Shown one piece after another: positions 7,506-15,874 of a DNA stretch of 56,507 nt. The position numbers and the translations under genes were made by a program. This stretch comes from an uncultured Eubacteriales bacterium (GTDB lineage Bacteria; Bacillota; Clostridia; Christensenellales; CAG-138): assembly GCA_902768795.1 (NCBI GenBank), contig CACXMS010000008.1, forward strand, positions 1 to 56,507, given 5' to 3'. The notes beneath the pieces were generated by a model. That model was not told the origin of the DNA. It saw nothing but the letters and a program-made list of their open reading frames with translations, and made no database searches. Within the stretch, counting starts at the first letter, position 1. Each line of letters opens with the position of its first letter.

Positions 7506-8273
7506 ATGACGAACGAACGCGAATTCGACGCCGTCTTTTACGATCTCGGCGGAACGCTGCGCCTTGTGGAGCGCGATGCGGAATTTGAAGCCGAAGCGCG
7601 CCGCAAAATCGCCGAGCTGTGCGGCGAAAAGGGCGATCCCGATGAATTCTGCCGGTTCCTCGATTACCGGTACGCGGGCTATCGCAAGTGGTGCTTCGAA
7701 ACGATGCGCGAAGCGCCCGAGGAGGAGCTTTGGACGAAATGGCTGACGCCCGAATACGACCGCGAGCTGATCAAAAAGAACGCGATCGAGCTGACGATCG
7801 AGTATCGCAACAAGGACGGCCGCCGGGTCGTCGCGCCGAACGGCGCGCAGTCGATCAAGGATCTCTACGCGAACGGCTACAAGCTCGGCATCATTTCGAA
7901 TCTCGTGACCTCGCAGGAGATTCCGCGCTGGCTCAAGGCCGACGGCCTCGAACCGTATTTCGGCGCGGTGCTGCTCTCGTGCGTCGAGGGCATCCGCAAG
8001 CCGGATCCCGCGATTTCGAACAAGGCGTGCGCGCTGCTCGGCGTGAAGCCGGAGCGCTGCGTCTATATCGGCGACAATCTGAACCGCGACGTCGAAGGCA
8101 CGCGGCTGGCGGGCTACGGCATGTTCATTCTGTATACGACGCCCGAAAAGCTGGCAAAAGAAAAGATCACGGACGAGAACCGTCCGGACGCGGTCATCTT
8201 CGATTTCAACGAACTCAGGGAGATCTTCCCGGCGGCGCCGCATGTCGCGTGGGATAAGGTGCGGAGGGTCTGA
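7506..8273 (+). CDS. HAD-superfamily protein, paralogue 3 of 4
   Basis: 255 residues. Motif I FYDLGGTL (Asp13, Gly at the acid/base position), motif II GIISN (Ser131), motif III RKPDP (Lys165), motif IV GDNLNRD (Asp190/Asp195). Cap signature YRKWCFETM and ELWTKWLTPEYDRE closely parallels copy 4, which suggests recent tandem duplication. The gene starts 4 nt after copy 2 with AAAAGGAGG upstream, and it ends 2 nt before copy 4. Substrate unknown. Confidence 0.9.
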   Translation: MTNEREFDAVFYDLGGTLRLVERDAEFEAEARRKIAELCGEKGDPDEFCRFLDYRYAGYRKWCFETMREAPEEELWTKWLTPEYDRELIKKNAIELTIEYRNKDGRRVVAPNGAQSIKDLYANGYKLGIISNLVTSQEIPRWLKADGLEPYFGAVLLSCVEGIRKPDPAISNKACALLGVKPERCVYIGDNLNRDVEGTRLAGYGMFILYTTPEKLAKEKITDENRPDAVIFDFNELREIFPAAPHVAWDKVRRV

Positions 8274-8275
8274 CA

Positions 8276-9052
8276 ATGAAAGAAAACGTCAAAGCGATTT
8301 TCCTCGACCTCGGCGGAACGTTCCGCGTCGTCGACGAAGGGAACCTTCCGTTCATCCGGCAGGCGCGCGAGCGGATCAAAGAATTGTGCGGCACGGACAT
8401 GACGGCCGATGAATTCTATGCGTTTCTGAACAAGCGGTACGACGGGTACCGGGAATGGGCGCTGCGGTTCATGTGCGAAGCGCCGGAAACGATGCTCTGG
8501 ACGCGCTGGCTCGTGCCGGAGTGGGACCGCGAAAAGATTGAAGCCGCCGCAAAGGAACTGACGTACTGCTTCCGCAGAGCGAAGGGCGAGCGCGTGGTCG
8601 TTCCAAAAGGGATCGAAACGGTGCGAAAGCTGAAAAAGCGTGGCTATTTGGTCGGCATCATCAGCGATCTGATCGGCACGGTCGAGATCGACGAGTGGCT
8701 GGATCACGACGGCATCCGCGACCTGTTCTGCACGGTGCAGCAATCGAGCGTTACGATGCTTCGGAAGCCCCATCCGGCGATCTATTTTCTCGCGCTCGCG
8801 GAAGCGGGCGTGCGGCCCGAGGAAAGCTGCTTTGTCGGCGACAACCTCAAGCGCGACATCATCGGCGCGAAGCAATCCGGCTTTTTGGGCACGGTCGGCG
8901 CGGAGTATCCGGGCGGGCTCGAATTCAAACTGACCGAGGAGAACCGGCCGGACTGCATCCTGCATCACTTCGAAGAGCTGTTGAACATTTTTCCGGGCGA
9001 AGGAAAGTTCTGTCCCGAGGCGGCGGAGGATCCGACGCCCCGGATCCGGTAA
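8276..9052 (+). CDS. HAD-superfamily protein, paralogue 4 of 4
   Basis: 258 residues. Motif I FLDLGGTF (Asp11), motif II GIISD (Ser130), motif III RKPHP (Lys164), motif IV GDNLKRD (Asp189/Asp194). As in its three neighbours, the second Asp of DxD is Gly. The cap contains YREWALRFM and MLWTRWLVPEWDRE. It is nearly fused to copy 3 (2-nt gap) with GGAGG inside the end of that gene. A short C-terminal extension (GEGKFCPEAAEDPTPR) is not seen in the others. Substrate unknown. Confidence 0.9.
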   Translation: MKENVKAIFLDLGGTFRVVDEGNLPFIRQARERIKELCGTDMTADEFYAFLNKRYDGYREWALRFMCEAPETMLWTRWLVPEWDREKIEAAAKELTYCFRRAKGERVVVPKGIETVRKLKKRGYLVGIISDLIGTVEIDEWLDHDGIRDLFCTVQQSSVTMLRKPHPAIYFLALAEAGVRPEESCFVGDNLKRDIIGAKQSGFLGTVGAEYPGGLEFKLTEENRPDCILHHFEELLNIFPGEGKFCPEAAEDPTPRIR

Positions 9053-9073
9053 GCATCGGAACAGGAGGGAAAT

Positions 9074-10639
9074 ATGACGCATTACAAGCTGTCCGGCGGC
9101 GAGGCGCTTGCCCGCGCGGTCGAAAAGAAGTATGAAACCGGCGGTTCGGAATACCATTTCGAGCCGATGAACCTGAAGGACGAAACAGGAAAGGCGGTCG
9201 GCCTTGTGCAAGCGGGCGACGGCGTGGTCTTCTGCTGCCGCAGAGGCGAGCGTGAAACGGAGCTGACCGATGCGTTCACCGATCCCGCGTTCCGCGGCTT
9301 TGAACGGAAGATGCTCGATCCGCTCGATTTTGTGATCCTCACGATGTACAGCGAGCGCTACACGTATCTGCCGATTGCGTTCGCGCCGTCAAAGGTGCAA
9401 AAGACTCTGGCCGAGGTGCTGGCGGAAAACGGAAAAACGCAGATGCACCTTGCGGAAAGCGAAAAGTACGCGCACGTGACGTTTTTCTTCAACGGCGGCA
9501 ATCAGACGCCGTTTGCGGGCGAAGACGATTTTAAGATCCCGTCGCCGAAGGGCGTGCCGTTCGATACCGTGCCGGAGCTGAAACTTCCCGAAGTCGCGCA
9601 GAAGCTGTGCGAGGGAATCGACAAGGGGTATGATTTCATCGTGACGAACTTTGCGAACGGCGACGTCATCGGGCATACCTCGAGCGACACGGCAAAGCCG
9701 GTCGCCTGCGCCGCCGTCAGCAAATATGTCGGCAAAACGGTTGCGTACGCGCGGGAGAAGGGGTATACTGTTCTCGTGACGGCCGACCACGGCAACATCG
9801 AAGTGCTGCATACGCCCGAGGGCAAGCCGCACGTTTCGCACACGACGAATCCCGTCGCCTGCATTGCGCTCGGCGAGGGTACGGAAAAGAGGAAAGCGCA
9901 CGGCAAGCTGTGCGACGTCGCGCCGACGATCCTTTCGGCAATGGGCCTCGAGCAGCCGGCCGAAATGACCGGGAAGCCGCTGTTCGGCTTTGCGAAACCG
10001 GGCAAGGTGCTGCTTCTGATCTGCGACGGCTGGGGTCTCGACGCGCCGACCGAGAACAATCCGATCTTTACGGCCGGGACGCCCGAATGGGACGCGCTGC
10101 TGCGGGATTACCCCTACGTCGAACTGGAGGCGTCCGGTCCTGCGGTCGGGCTTGCCGAGGGCAAGACGGGCAATTCCGAGGCCGGGCACATCAACCTCGG
10201 TTCGGGCCGCGTGGTGCTGCAGGACGACGTGCGTCTTGACAACGCGATGAAGGACGGTTCGTTTGCAAAGAACCCGGTCTTTCTGGAAACGATCGAAACC
10301 GTCAGACGCCGCGGTTCGGCGCTGCACCTGTTCGCGCTTCTGACCAAGAAATCCTCCCACGGGTCGATCGATTATCCGCTGGCGCTCGTGGACATGGCAA
10401 AGGAAGCGGGTCTGAAGGACGTTTACATCCACATCATTTTCGACGGCCGTTCAACGCTGCCGGGCAGCGCGCCCGCGCTGCTGCGCGAGCTCGGGGAAAC
10501 GCTGGAGCGTAAGGGCGTCGGGATGATCGTTTCCGGCGTCGGCAGAGGCGTCGCGCTGGATCGGGACCAGAACTGGGCCAAGATCGAGCGCACGTACGAT
10601 TCGCTGACCAAAGGCGTCGGAGAAGCATACGCCGAATAA
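9074..10639 (+). CDS. Circularly permuted cofactor-independent phosphoglycerate mutase homologue
   Basis: 521 residues, the usual GpmI length, but the halves are exchanged. Residues 1-305 equal the normal C-terminal half: RRGER (Arg57/Arg60), EKYAHVTFFFNGG (Lys131), NFANGDVIGHTS (Asp197, His201), TADHGN (Asp238, His239), HTTNPV (His256). Residues 311-521 equal the normal N-terminal half: LLICDGWG (Asp318), GNSEAGH (phospho-Ser368), His429, FDGRS (Arg459), GR-6-R (Arg491, Arg497). All metal ligands and the nucleophile are kept. The usual DGRD Asp is Ser460, so activity on 3-phosphoglycerate may be changed. RBS GGAGGG precedes ATG 9074. In the operon it sits between the HAD genes and iolG, together with GAPDH and PGK homologues. 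Confidence 0.9.
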   Translation: MTHYKLSGGEALARAVEKKYETGGSEYHFEPMNLKDETGKAVGLVQAGDGVVFCCRRGERETELTDAFTDPAFRGFERKMLDPLDFVILTMYSERYTYLPIAFAPSKVQKTLAEVLAENGKTQMHLAESEKYAHVTFFFNGGNQTPFAGEDDFKIPSPKGVPFDTVPELKLPEVAQKLCEGIDKGYDFIVTNFANGDVIGHTSSDTAKPVACAAVSKYVGKTVAYAREKGYTVLVTADHGNIEVLHTPEGKPHVSHTTNPVACIALGEGTEKRKAHGKLCDVAPTILSAMGLEQPAEMTGKPLFGFAKPGKVLLLICDGWGLDAPTENNPIFTAGTPEWDALLRDYPYVELEASGPAVGLAEGKTGNSEAGHINLGSGRVVLQDDVRLDNAMKDGSFAKNPVFLETIETVRRRGSALHLFALLTKKSSHGSIDYPLALVDMAKEAGLKDVYIHIIFDGRSTLPGSAPALLRELGETLERKGVGMIVSGVGRGVALDRDQNWAKIERTYDSLTKGVGEAYAE

Positions 10640-10682
10640 TTCCCCTGCGGGGTTTATCAATTTCAACAACGGAGGAAACAGT

Positions 10683-11696
10683 ATGATTCAAGTTGGCATT
10701 ATCGGAGCCGGCCGCATCGGGCAGGTTCACGCAAGAAGCATTCTGACCGGCGTGCCGGAGGCGCACATCCGGGCGATCGCGGATCCGTACATGAAGCCCG
10801 AGGTTGCCGGGTGGGCAAAATCGGTCGGCATTGAAAACGTGTATGAGGACTATCATAAGATTCTCGACGATCCGGAGATTGAAGCCGTACTGATCTGCGC
10901 GTCGACGAACCTGCACGCGAGCATTTCGCTCGAAGCGATCGCGGCGGGCAAGCACATTTTCTGCGAGAAGCCGATCGACCAGAGCATCGGGAAGATCGAA
11001 GAGGTCAAAAAGGCGCTCGAAGCGTCGCCGAAAAAGCTCGTGTATCAGGTCGGGTTCAACCGCCGGTACGACCATAACTACCGCGCGCTGCGGCAGGCGG
11101 TCCTGGACGGCAGGATCGGCGAGGTGCAGTTCGTCCGCGTTTCCTCGCGCGATCCCGAGCCCCCGCCCGCAAAGTACGTCGCTGTGTCCGGCGGCATCTT
11201 CATGGACATGATGATCCACGACCTCGACATGGTGCATTATCTGTCGGGACAGGACATCGTCGAGGTCTACGCGCAGGGCGCTTGCCTGATCGATCCCGAG
11301 ATCGGCAAGGCCGGCGACGTCGATACCTGCACGATCACGATGAAGCTCGCGAACGGCGCGCTTGCCACCGTGGACGGCAGCCGCAAGGCGGTCTACGGCT
11401 ACGATCAGCGCGGCGAGGTGTTCGGCTCGAAGGGCTGCGCCGTGACGCAGAACGACTCCGAATCGAACGTCGTGATTTCAACCGTGGACGGCGTGACCGG
11501 CGAAAAGCCGCTGTGGTTCTTCCTCCAGCGGTACATGGGTTCGTATCAGGCCGAGGTGCGCGAGTTTATCGAGTGCATCTTAAAGGACGAAGCGCCGAAG
11601 AGCGATATCAACGACGGTCTGCTGTCTGTGAAGCTCGCGATCGCCTGCCAGAAGTCGCTGCAGGAGAACCGTCCGGTGCGCGTGGACGAGATTTGA
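10683..11696 (+). CDS. iolG: Inositol 2-dehydrogenase (Gfo/Idh/MocA family)
   Basis: 337 residues. It oxidises myo-inositol (or a stereoisomer) to 2-keto-myo-inositol with NAD. Rossmann loop GIIGAGRIG (6-14). Catalytic triad positions: Lys96 in CEKPID, Asp175 and His179 in GGIFMDMMIHDLDM, which match IolG better than generic family members. GFNRRYD (124-130) is also typical. RBS GGAGG precedes ATG 10683. IolE, IolB and IolD in the same operon support the inositol assignment. Which inositol isomer is preferred cannot be read from sequence. Confidence 0.9.
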   Translation: MIQVGIIGAGRIGQVHARSILTGVPEAHIRAIADPYMKPEVAGWAKSVGIENVYEDYHKILDDPEIEAVLICASTNLHASISLEAIAAGKHIFCEKPIDQSIGKIEEVKKALEASPKKLVYQVGFNRRYDHNYRALRQAVLDGRIGEVQFVRVSSRDPEPPPAKYVAVSGGIFMDMMIHDLDMVHYLSGQDIVEVYAQGACLIDPEIGKAGDVDTCTITMKLANGALATVDGSRKAVYGYDQRGEVFGSKGCAVTQNDSESNVVISTVDGVTGEKPLWFFLQRYMGSYQAEVREFIECILKDEAPKSDINDGLLSVKLAIACQKSLQENRPVRVDEI

Positions 11697-11714
11697 AGAA
11701 AGGAAGGACTCGGT

Positions 11715-12776
11715 ATGGCAAAAATCAGAGTTGGTGTTGCCGGATACGGCACGATCGGGCAGCGGCTGGCGGACGGCGTCGCGCTGCAGGGGGATATGGA
11801 ACTGGTCGGCATCGCGGATCTCGCCCCGACGCTTGCGATCCGCGCGCTGCGGGAAAACGACATGATCGGCGCGAACAATGTGCAGTACAATCTGTACCTT
11901 GTGGACGGCGCGGACCGGGCGGCTTTTGAGAAATACGACATTCCGGTTGCGGGAACGTTTGAACAGCTTTGCCGCAGCGTGGACGTCATGCTGGATTCCT
12001 CGCCGGGCGGCGTCGGCGCGAAGAACAAGGAGCTGTACGCAAAGGTCGGCGTCAAGGCAATCTTCCAGGGCGGCGAGAAGAATTCCGTCGCGGACGTGTT
12101 CTTCCACGGCTACGCGAACTATGAGAAGGGGCTCGGACAGGATTATCTGAAGCTGACGAGCTGCAACACGACCGGTCTGATCCGCGCGGTGGACTGCCTC
12201 GACCGCATCATCGGCATCGAAAAGGTTGCGATCACGATCATCCGCAGGGTCGCCGATCCCGGCGATTATCACCGCGGCCTCACGAACGCGCTGCAGATCG
12301 ACAAGGCGCCGTCGCATCAGGCGGTCGATCTGATGACGATCATGCCGCATATCGAGGCGACCGGCATCCTCGTGCATACGCCGGTCACGCACGGGCACAT
12401 CATCACCGTGCTCGCGACGGCAAAGGACGGCAAAAAGATCCCGCGCGAGGTCGCGCTCGAAGCGTTCCGCAAGCATCCGCGCATCCGCACGGTCACGATC
12501 GACGAGGGCTTCAAGGGCAACGCGAGTCTGTTCAAGTATGCGCGCGATCTCGGCAACCGCAGAGGCGATATGTATGAGATCGGGCTTTGGGAGGACAGCA
12601 TCGTCGAGAGCGGAAACGACATCATGTTCGCGATCAACATTCCGCAGGAGAGCGTCACGATTCCCGAAACGATCGACGCGATCCGCGCCTGCATGAGGAT
12701 GCAGCTCACGCGCGAGGAAGGAACGGCGAAGACGAACGAATACCTGCGGATCGGCCGGTTCAAGAAGACGAACTGA
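11715..12776 (+). CDS. Archaeal-type (class II) GAPDH homologue; candidate malic-semialdehyde dehydrogenase
   Basis: 353 residues. Class II GAPDH pattern: GYGTIGQRLA Rossmann loop (10-19), ATP/NAD region DSSPGGVGAKNK, catalytic Cys150 in SCNTTGL, RR pair (177-178) in IIRRVADPGD, and YARDLGNRRGDMYEI near 277-291. It differs from archaeal enzymes at the active-site rim: PSHQAVD (His201 kept) for the usual PSHHGPD, PVTHGHI for PTTLMHLH, and NIPQES for AVHQES. The family oxidises D-glyceraldehyde 3-phosphate to an acyl phosphate. In this operon I infer it may act on 3-hydroxy-4-oxobutanoate. RBS AAAGGAAGG; it is followed 18 nt later by the PGK gene. Confidence 0.88.
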   Translation: MAKIRVGVAGYGTIGQRLADGVALQGDMELVGIADLAPTLAIRALRENDMIGANNVQYNLYLVDGADRAAFEKYDIPVAGTFEQLCRSVDVMLDSSPGGVGAKNKELYAKVGVKAIFQGGEKNSVADVFFHGYANYEKGLGQDYLKLTSCNTTGLIRAVDCLDRIIGIEKVAITIIRRVADPGDYHRGLTNALQIDKAPSHQAVDLMTIMPHIEATGILVHTPVTHGHIITVLATAKDGKKIPREVALEAFRKHPRIRTVTIDEGFKGNASLFKYARDLGNRRGDMYEIGLWEDSIVESGNDIMFAINIPQESVTIPETIDAIRACMRMQLTREEGTAKTNEYLRIGRFKKTN

Positions 12777-12794
12777 CGGTAAAAGAGGGAATTT

Positions 12795-14048
12795 ATGCGA
12801 TTCGGGATCAGAACGCTGGACGAACTCCCGGTGCGCGGCAAGACGGTTCTGTGCCGCGTGGACGTCAATCAACCCGTGGACCGCGGTACGGGGACGCTGA
12901 AAAGCGTCAACCGTATCGCGGCCTGCGTGCCGACGATCCGGGAGCTGTCCGAAAAAGGCGCAAAAGTCGTGCTTTTGGCGCATCAGGGCAGCGATATCGA
13001 ATACAAGAATTTTTATACGACGCGGCCGCACGCGAAGGTGCTTTCGGCGCTTCTCGGCAGGGAAGTCCGGTGGATTGACGACGTCTGCGGCCCCGCGGCA
13101 AGGCAAGCCATTCGTGAATTGAACGATGGCGATGTTTTGCTTTTGGATAACGTGCGGTTTGTCGCGGAGGAGCAGACGCTGTTCGAGCTGAAGCTCCGGC
13201 TGACGCACGAGCAGCAGGCAAAAACGCTGCTCGTCGAAAAGCTCGCGCCGCTTGCGGATTTCTATGTGTGCGACGCGTTTGCCGCGGCGCACCGCGATCA
13301 GCCGAGTCTGTGCGGATTCGAGCAGGTGCTTCCGTCGGCGATGGGACGGCTGTTTGAAAAGGAATACTGCACCGTATCCGGCGTCATGGAGGATCCGGCG
13401 CGGCCGTGCGTGTTTGTACTCGGCGGCGCAAAGATCGCCGACGCGTTTCAGATGATGGAGACCGTTCTTTCGCGGAAGATCGCGGATACGATCCTGACGG
13501 GCGGGCTGGTCGCCAACATCTTTCTGATTGCGCGCGGGGAGAAGATCGGCGCGGGCAGCGAAGCGTTCATCGAGAAGTCGAACTACACCGAATTCTATGA
13601 AAAAGCCCGGGCGCTGTACGCTGCGTACGGCGAAAAGATTCTGCTGCCGAAGGATCTTGCGTGGGTGGAAAACGGCGAGCGGTCGGAAGCAAAGACAGGC
13701 GAAATCCCGCCGTCCGTCGGCGCGGTCGACGTGGGGCACGAAACGGCAGGACTGTACCGCGATCGCATTCTTGCGGCAAAGACCGTGTTTGTGAACGGGC
13801 CGATGGGCGTTTTTGAGCAGGAGTCGAGCGAGTACGGCACGAAAGAACTGTGGCAGGCGCTGGCGGATACGGACGGCTTCACGGTTCTCGGCGGCGGCGA
13901 CAGCATCACGGCGACGGAAAAGTACGGATTGACCGATCGGATCGGGTATATCTGTACGGGCGGCGGCGCTTTGATCCGCTTCCTCAGCGGGGAAGAGCTG
14001 CCGGTGGTCAGGGCGTTGCGGCACGGGTCAACCCTGCCGCTGGAATAA
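12795..14048 (+). CDS. Archaeal-type phosphoglycerate kinase homologue; candidate malyl-phosphate kinase
   Basis: 417 residues aligning with archaeal PGKs along its length: CRVDVNQPVD (20-29), RIAACVPTIREL, LLAHQG (61-65), LLLDNVRF (115-122), VCDAFAAAHRDQPS (158-171), FVLGGAKIAD, ILTGGLVAN, NGPMGVFEQES, GGGDS and STGGG-like CTGGGAL. Substrate residues Arg21, Asp23, Asn25, Arg40, His63, Arg121 and Arg167 are present. The Arg of the family HxGRP motif, which holds the C3 phosphate of 3-phosphoglycerate, is Ser66. The chain can thus bind nucleotide and transfer acyl phosphate but may accept a substrate without that phosphate. It pairs with the class II GAPDH gene. RBS AGAGGGA precedes ATG 12795. 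Confidence 0.88.
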   Translation: MRFGIRTLDELPVRGKTVLCRVDVNQPVDRGTGTLKSVNRIAACVPTIRELSEKGAKVVLLAHQGSDIEYKNFYTTRPHAKVLSALLGREVRWIDDVCGPAARQAIRELNDGDVLLLDNVRFVAEEQTLFELKLRLTHEQQAKTLLVEKLAPLADFYVCDAFAAAHRDQPSLCGFEQVLPSAMGRLFEKEYCTVSGVMEDPARPCVFVLGGAKIADAFQMMETVLSRKIADTILTGGLVANIFLIARGEKIGAGSEAFIEKSNYTEFYEKARALYAAYGEKILLPKDLAWVENGERSEAKTGEIPPSVGAVDVGHETAGLYRDRILAAKTVFVNGPMGVFEQESSEYGTKELWQALADTDGFTVLGGGDSITATEKYGLTDRIGYICTGGGALIRFLSGEELPVVRALRHGSTLPLE

Positions 14049-14064
14049 CAGGGGGAAGGAAAAC

Positions 14065-14907
14065 ATGGAAAAGAAAGAGTTGAAATCGTTGCAGGCGTTC
14101 GCGACGAAAATCCGGCTTGCGGCGCTCGACGCGATCCATTCGATCGGGCAGGGACACATCGGCGGCGCGTTCAGTATCGCGGATACGCTTGCGGTTCTGT
14201 ACGGCAGAGAGATGCAGGTGCGGCCCGCCGATCCGGGCTGGCCGGATCGTGATAAACTGGTCGTCTCCAAGGGTCATGCGGGTCCGGCCGTGTACGGCAC
14301 GCTCGCGCTGATGGGATTTTTCCCGTATGGGGAGCTCAAAACGCTGAACCGGGGCGGCACGCGGCTTCCGAGCCATTGCGACCGCAACAAGACGCCGGGC
14401 GTCGACGTAACGACGGGTTCGCTCGGACAGGGCACCTCGCAGGCGGCGGGCGTTGCGCTCGGCGATCAGCTGAAGGGAAGAAAGAGCCGCACGTTCCTGA
14501 TCGTCGGCGACGGGGAGGCGCAGGAAGGCCAGTGCTGGGAAGCGTTTGAGTTTGCCGCGGCGAAAAAGCTCGGAAATCTCGTCGTCTTCATCGACTGGAA
14601 CAAGCGCCAGCTCGACGGGTATCTTGACGAGGTGCTGCCGATGGGCGACTTTGCAAAGAAAATGGAAGCGTTCGGGTTCGACACCGTCACGGTCGACGGA
14701 GGCGATGTCGAAGCGATCGCGGCGGCGCTCGAGCGCACGCGCGCGGGCGGCGAAAAACCGTACGCGATCGTTCTCGATTCAATCAAGGGCCACGGCGTAA
14801 AGGAAGTCGAAGAAACGCGCGGGAATCACAGCATGCCCGTAAACGACGAGCGCTATGCGCGCTGGTCGGACGAACTGAAAGAGCAGATTGCGGCATTGGA
14901 GGCGTAA
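14065..14907 (+). CDS. Split transketolase, N-terminal (ThDP-binding) subunit
   Basis: 280 residues, the usual size for an N-terminal transketolase subunit. ThDP/metal motif GDGEAQEGQCWEAFEF begins at 148 and ends at Asn179 (FIDWN). His31 in GQGHIGGAFS and His71 in SKGHAGPA are the conserved cofactor/substrate histidines, and TGSLGQG (117-123) is present. The enzyme transfers a two-carbon ketol unit between a D-threo ketose and an aldose. It is paired with the C-terminal subunit 4 nt downstream. In this operon the candidate donor is 2-deoxy-5-keto-D-gluconate. RBS GGGGGAAGG precedes ATG 14065. Confidence 0.93.
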   Translation: MEKKELKSLQAFATKIRLAALDAIHSIGQGHIGGAFSIADTLAVLYGREMQVRPADPGWPDRDKLVVSKGHAGPAVYGTLALMGFFPYGELKTLNRGGTRLPSHCDRNKTPGVDVTTGSLGQGTSQAAGVALGDQLKGRKSRTFLIVGDGEAQEGQCWEAFEFAAAKKLGNLVVFIDWNKRQLDGYLDEVLPMGDFAKKMEAFGFDTVTVDGGDVEAIAAALERTRAGGEKPYAIVLDSIKGHGVKEVEETRGNHSMPVNDERYARWSDELKEQIAALEA

Positions 14908-14911
14908 GCGT

Positions 14912-15874
14912 ATGAAACAGATTGTTTATAACGGAGAAACGGACCCGCGCCTCTGCAAGGAAGTCCTCGCGGCCACGATCGCGAATCTTGCCGAACACGA
15001 TCCTGACGTGATCTTTCTCGATGCCGATCTGATGAGCTGTTCCGGCACGCAGAAGTGGGCGAAGGAGCATCCCGACCGCGCGATCGACTGCGGCATCGCC
15101 GAAGCCAATATGGCGGGCGTGGCCGCGGGCCTTGCGATCGCGGGGTTCAAACCGATCATCCACAGCTTCGGCCCGTTTGCGTCGCGCCGCTGCTACGATC
15201 AGATTTTCCTGTCCGGCGGCTATGCGAAGAACGACATTACCGTGATCGGAACCGATCCCGGCGTTACCGCGACGATGAACGGCGGCACGCACATGCCGTT
15301 CGAGGACGTCGCGCTGTATAACGTGCTGCCCGGCGCGACCGTGATCGACGCGTCGGATCCGACGTGCCTCGAAAGCGTGCTGCGCCAGTGCGTCAACCGG
15401 AAGGGGATCAAGTACATCCGCGTCGGCCGCAAGCAGATGGCGAAGATTTATGCGGAAGGCAGCGAGCTTGAGATCGGCAAGGCGGTCACGCTGAAGGAAG
15501 GCACGGACGCCGTCGTGTTTGCGGCGGGAATCATGCTGCATGAGGCGCTGCAGGCGGCGCAGGCGCTCGAAAAAGAGGGCGTTTCGGCGGCCGTGGTCGA
15601 TTGCTTCACGATCAAGCCGCTCGACGCCGACGCCGTCGAAGCGTGGGCGAAAAAGACCGGTGCGGTCGTCGTCGCGGAAAACGCGAACCGCCACGGCGGG
15701 CTGTACGGCATGATTCTCGAAGTGCTCGGCGAGCGCTGCCCGGTTCCGGCGGCATGCGTCGCGGTCGAGGATGAATTCGGCGAGGTCGGCAAGCAGGATT
15801 ACCTGCAGGCGCGCTTCGGCCTGACCGCCGCGCACATTGTCGAACAGGTTAAAAAGGTACTGGCACGCAAATGA
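14912..15874 (+). CDS. Split transketolase, C-terminal subunit (divergent)
   Basis: 320 residues: pyrimidine-binding domain with ThDP-activating Glu64 (CGIAEANMAGVAAGLA) and FGPFASRRCYDQI, then the C-terminal transketolase domain (VVAENANRHGGL). In ordinary enzymes a His in the sHaGv/tHDs motif contacts substrate phosphate; here that site reads GTDPGV, with Asp115. The usual GEDGxTHQ is TMNGGTHMP (121-129). These changes suggest an unusual donor or acceptor. Start is ATG 14912, since GGAGG lies 10 nt upstream; an in-frame TTG at 14888 inside the previous gene has no site. The stop overlaps the LarA gene start (ATGA). Confidence 0.92.
   Translation: MKQIVYNGETDPRLCKEVLAATIANLAEHDPDVIFLDADLMSCSGTQKWAKEHPDRAIDCGIAEANMAGVAAGLAIAGFKPIIHSFGPFASRRCYDQIFLSGGYAKNDITVIGTDPGVTATMNGGTHMPFEDVALYNVLPGATVIDASDPTCLESVLRQCVNRKGIKYIRVGRKQMAKIYAEGSELEIGKAVTLKEGTDAVVFAAGIMLHEALQAAQALEKEGVSAAVVDCFTIKPLDADAVEAWAKKTGAVVVAENANRHGGLYGMILEVLGERCPVPAACVAVEDEFGEVGKQDYLQARFGLTAAHIVEQVKKVLARK

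Noticed and set aside
10640..10660. Small hairpin CCCC-TGC-GGGG followed by TTT between the phosphomutase gene and iolG
   Set aside because: A 4-bp stem and three T are too weak for a terminator. The operon most likely continues.
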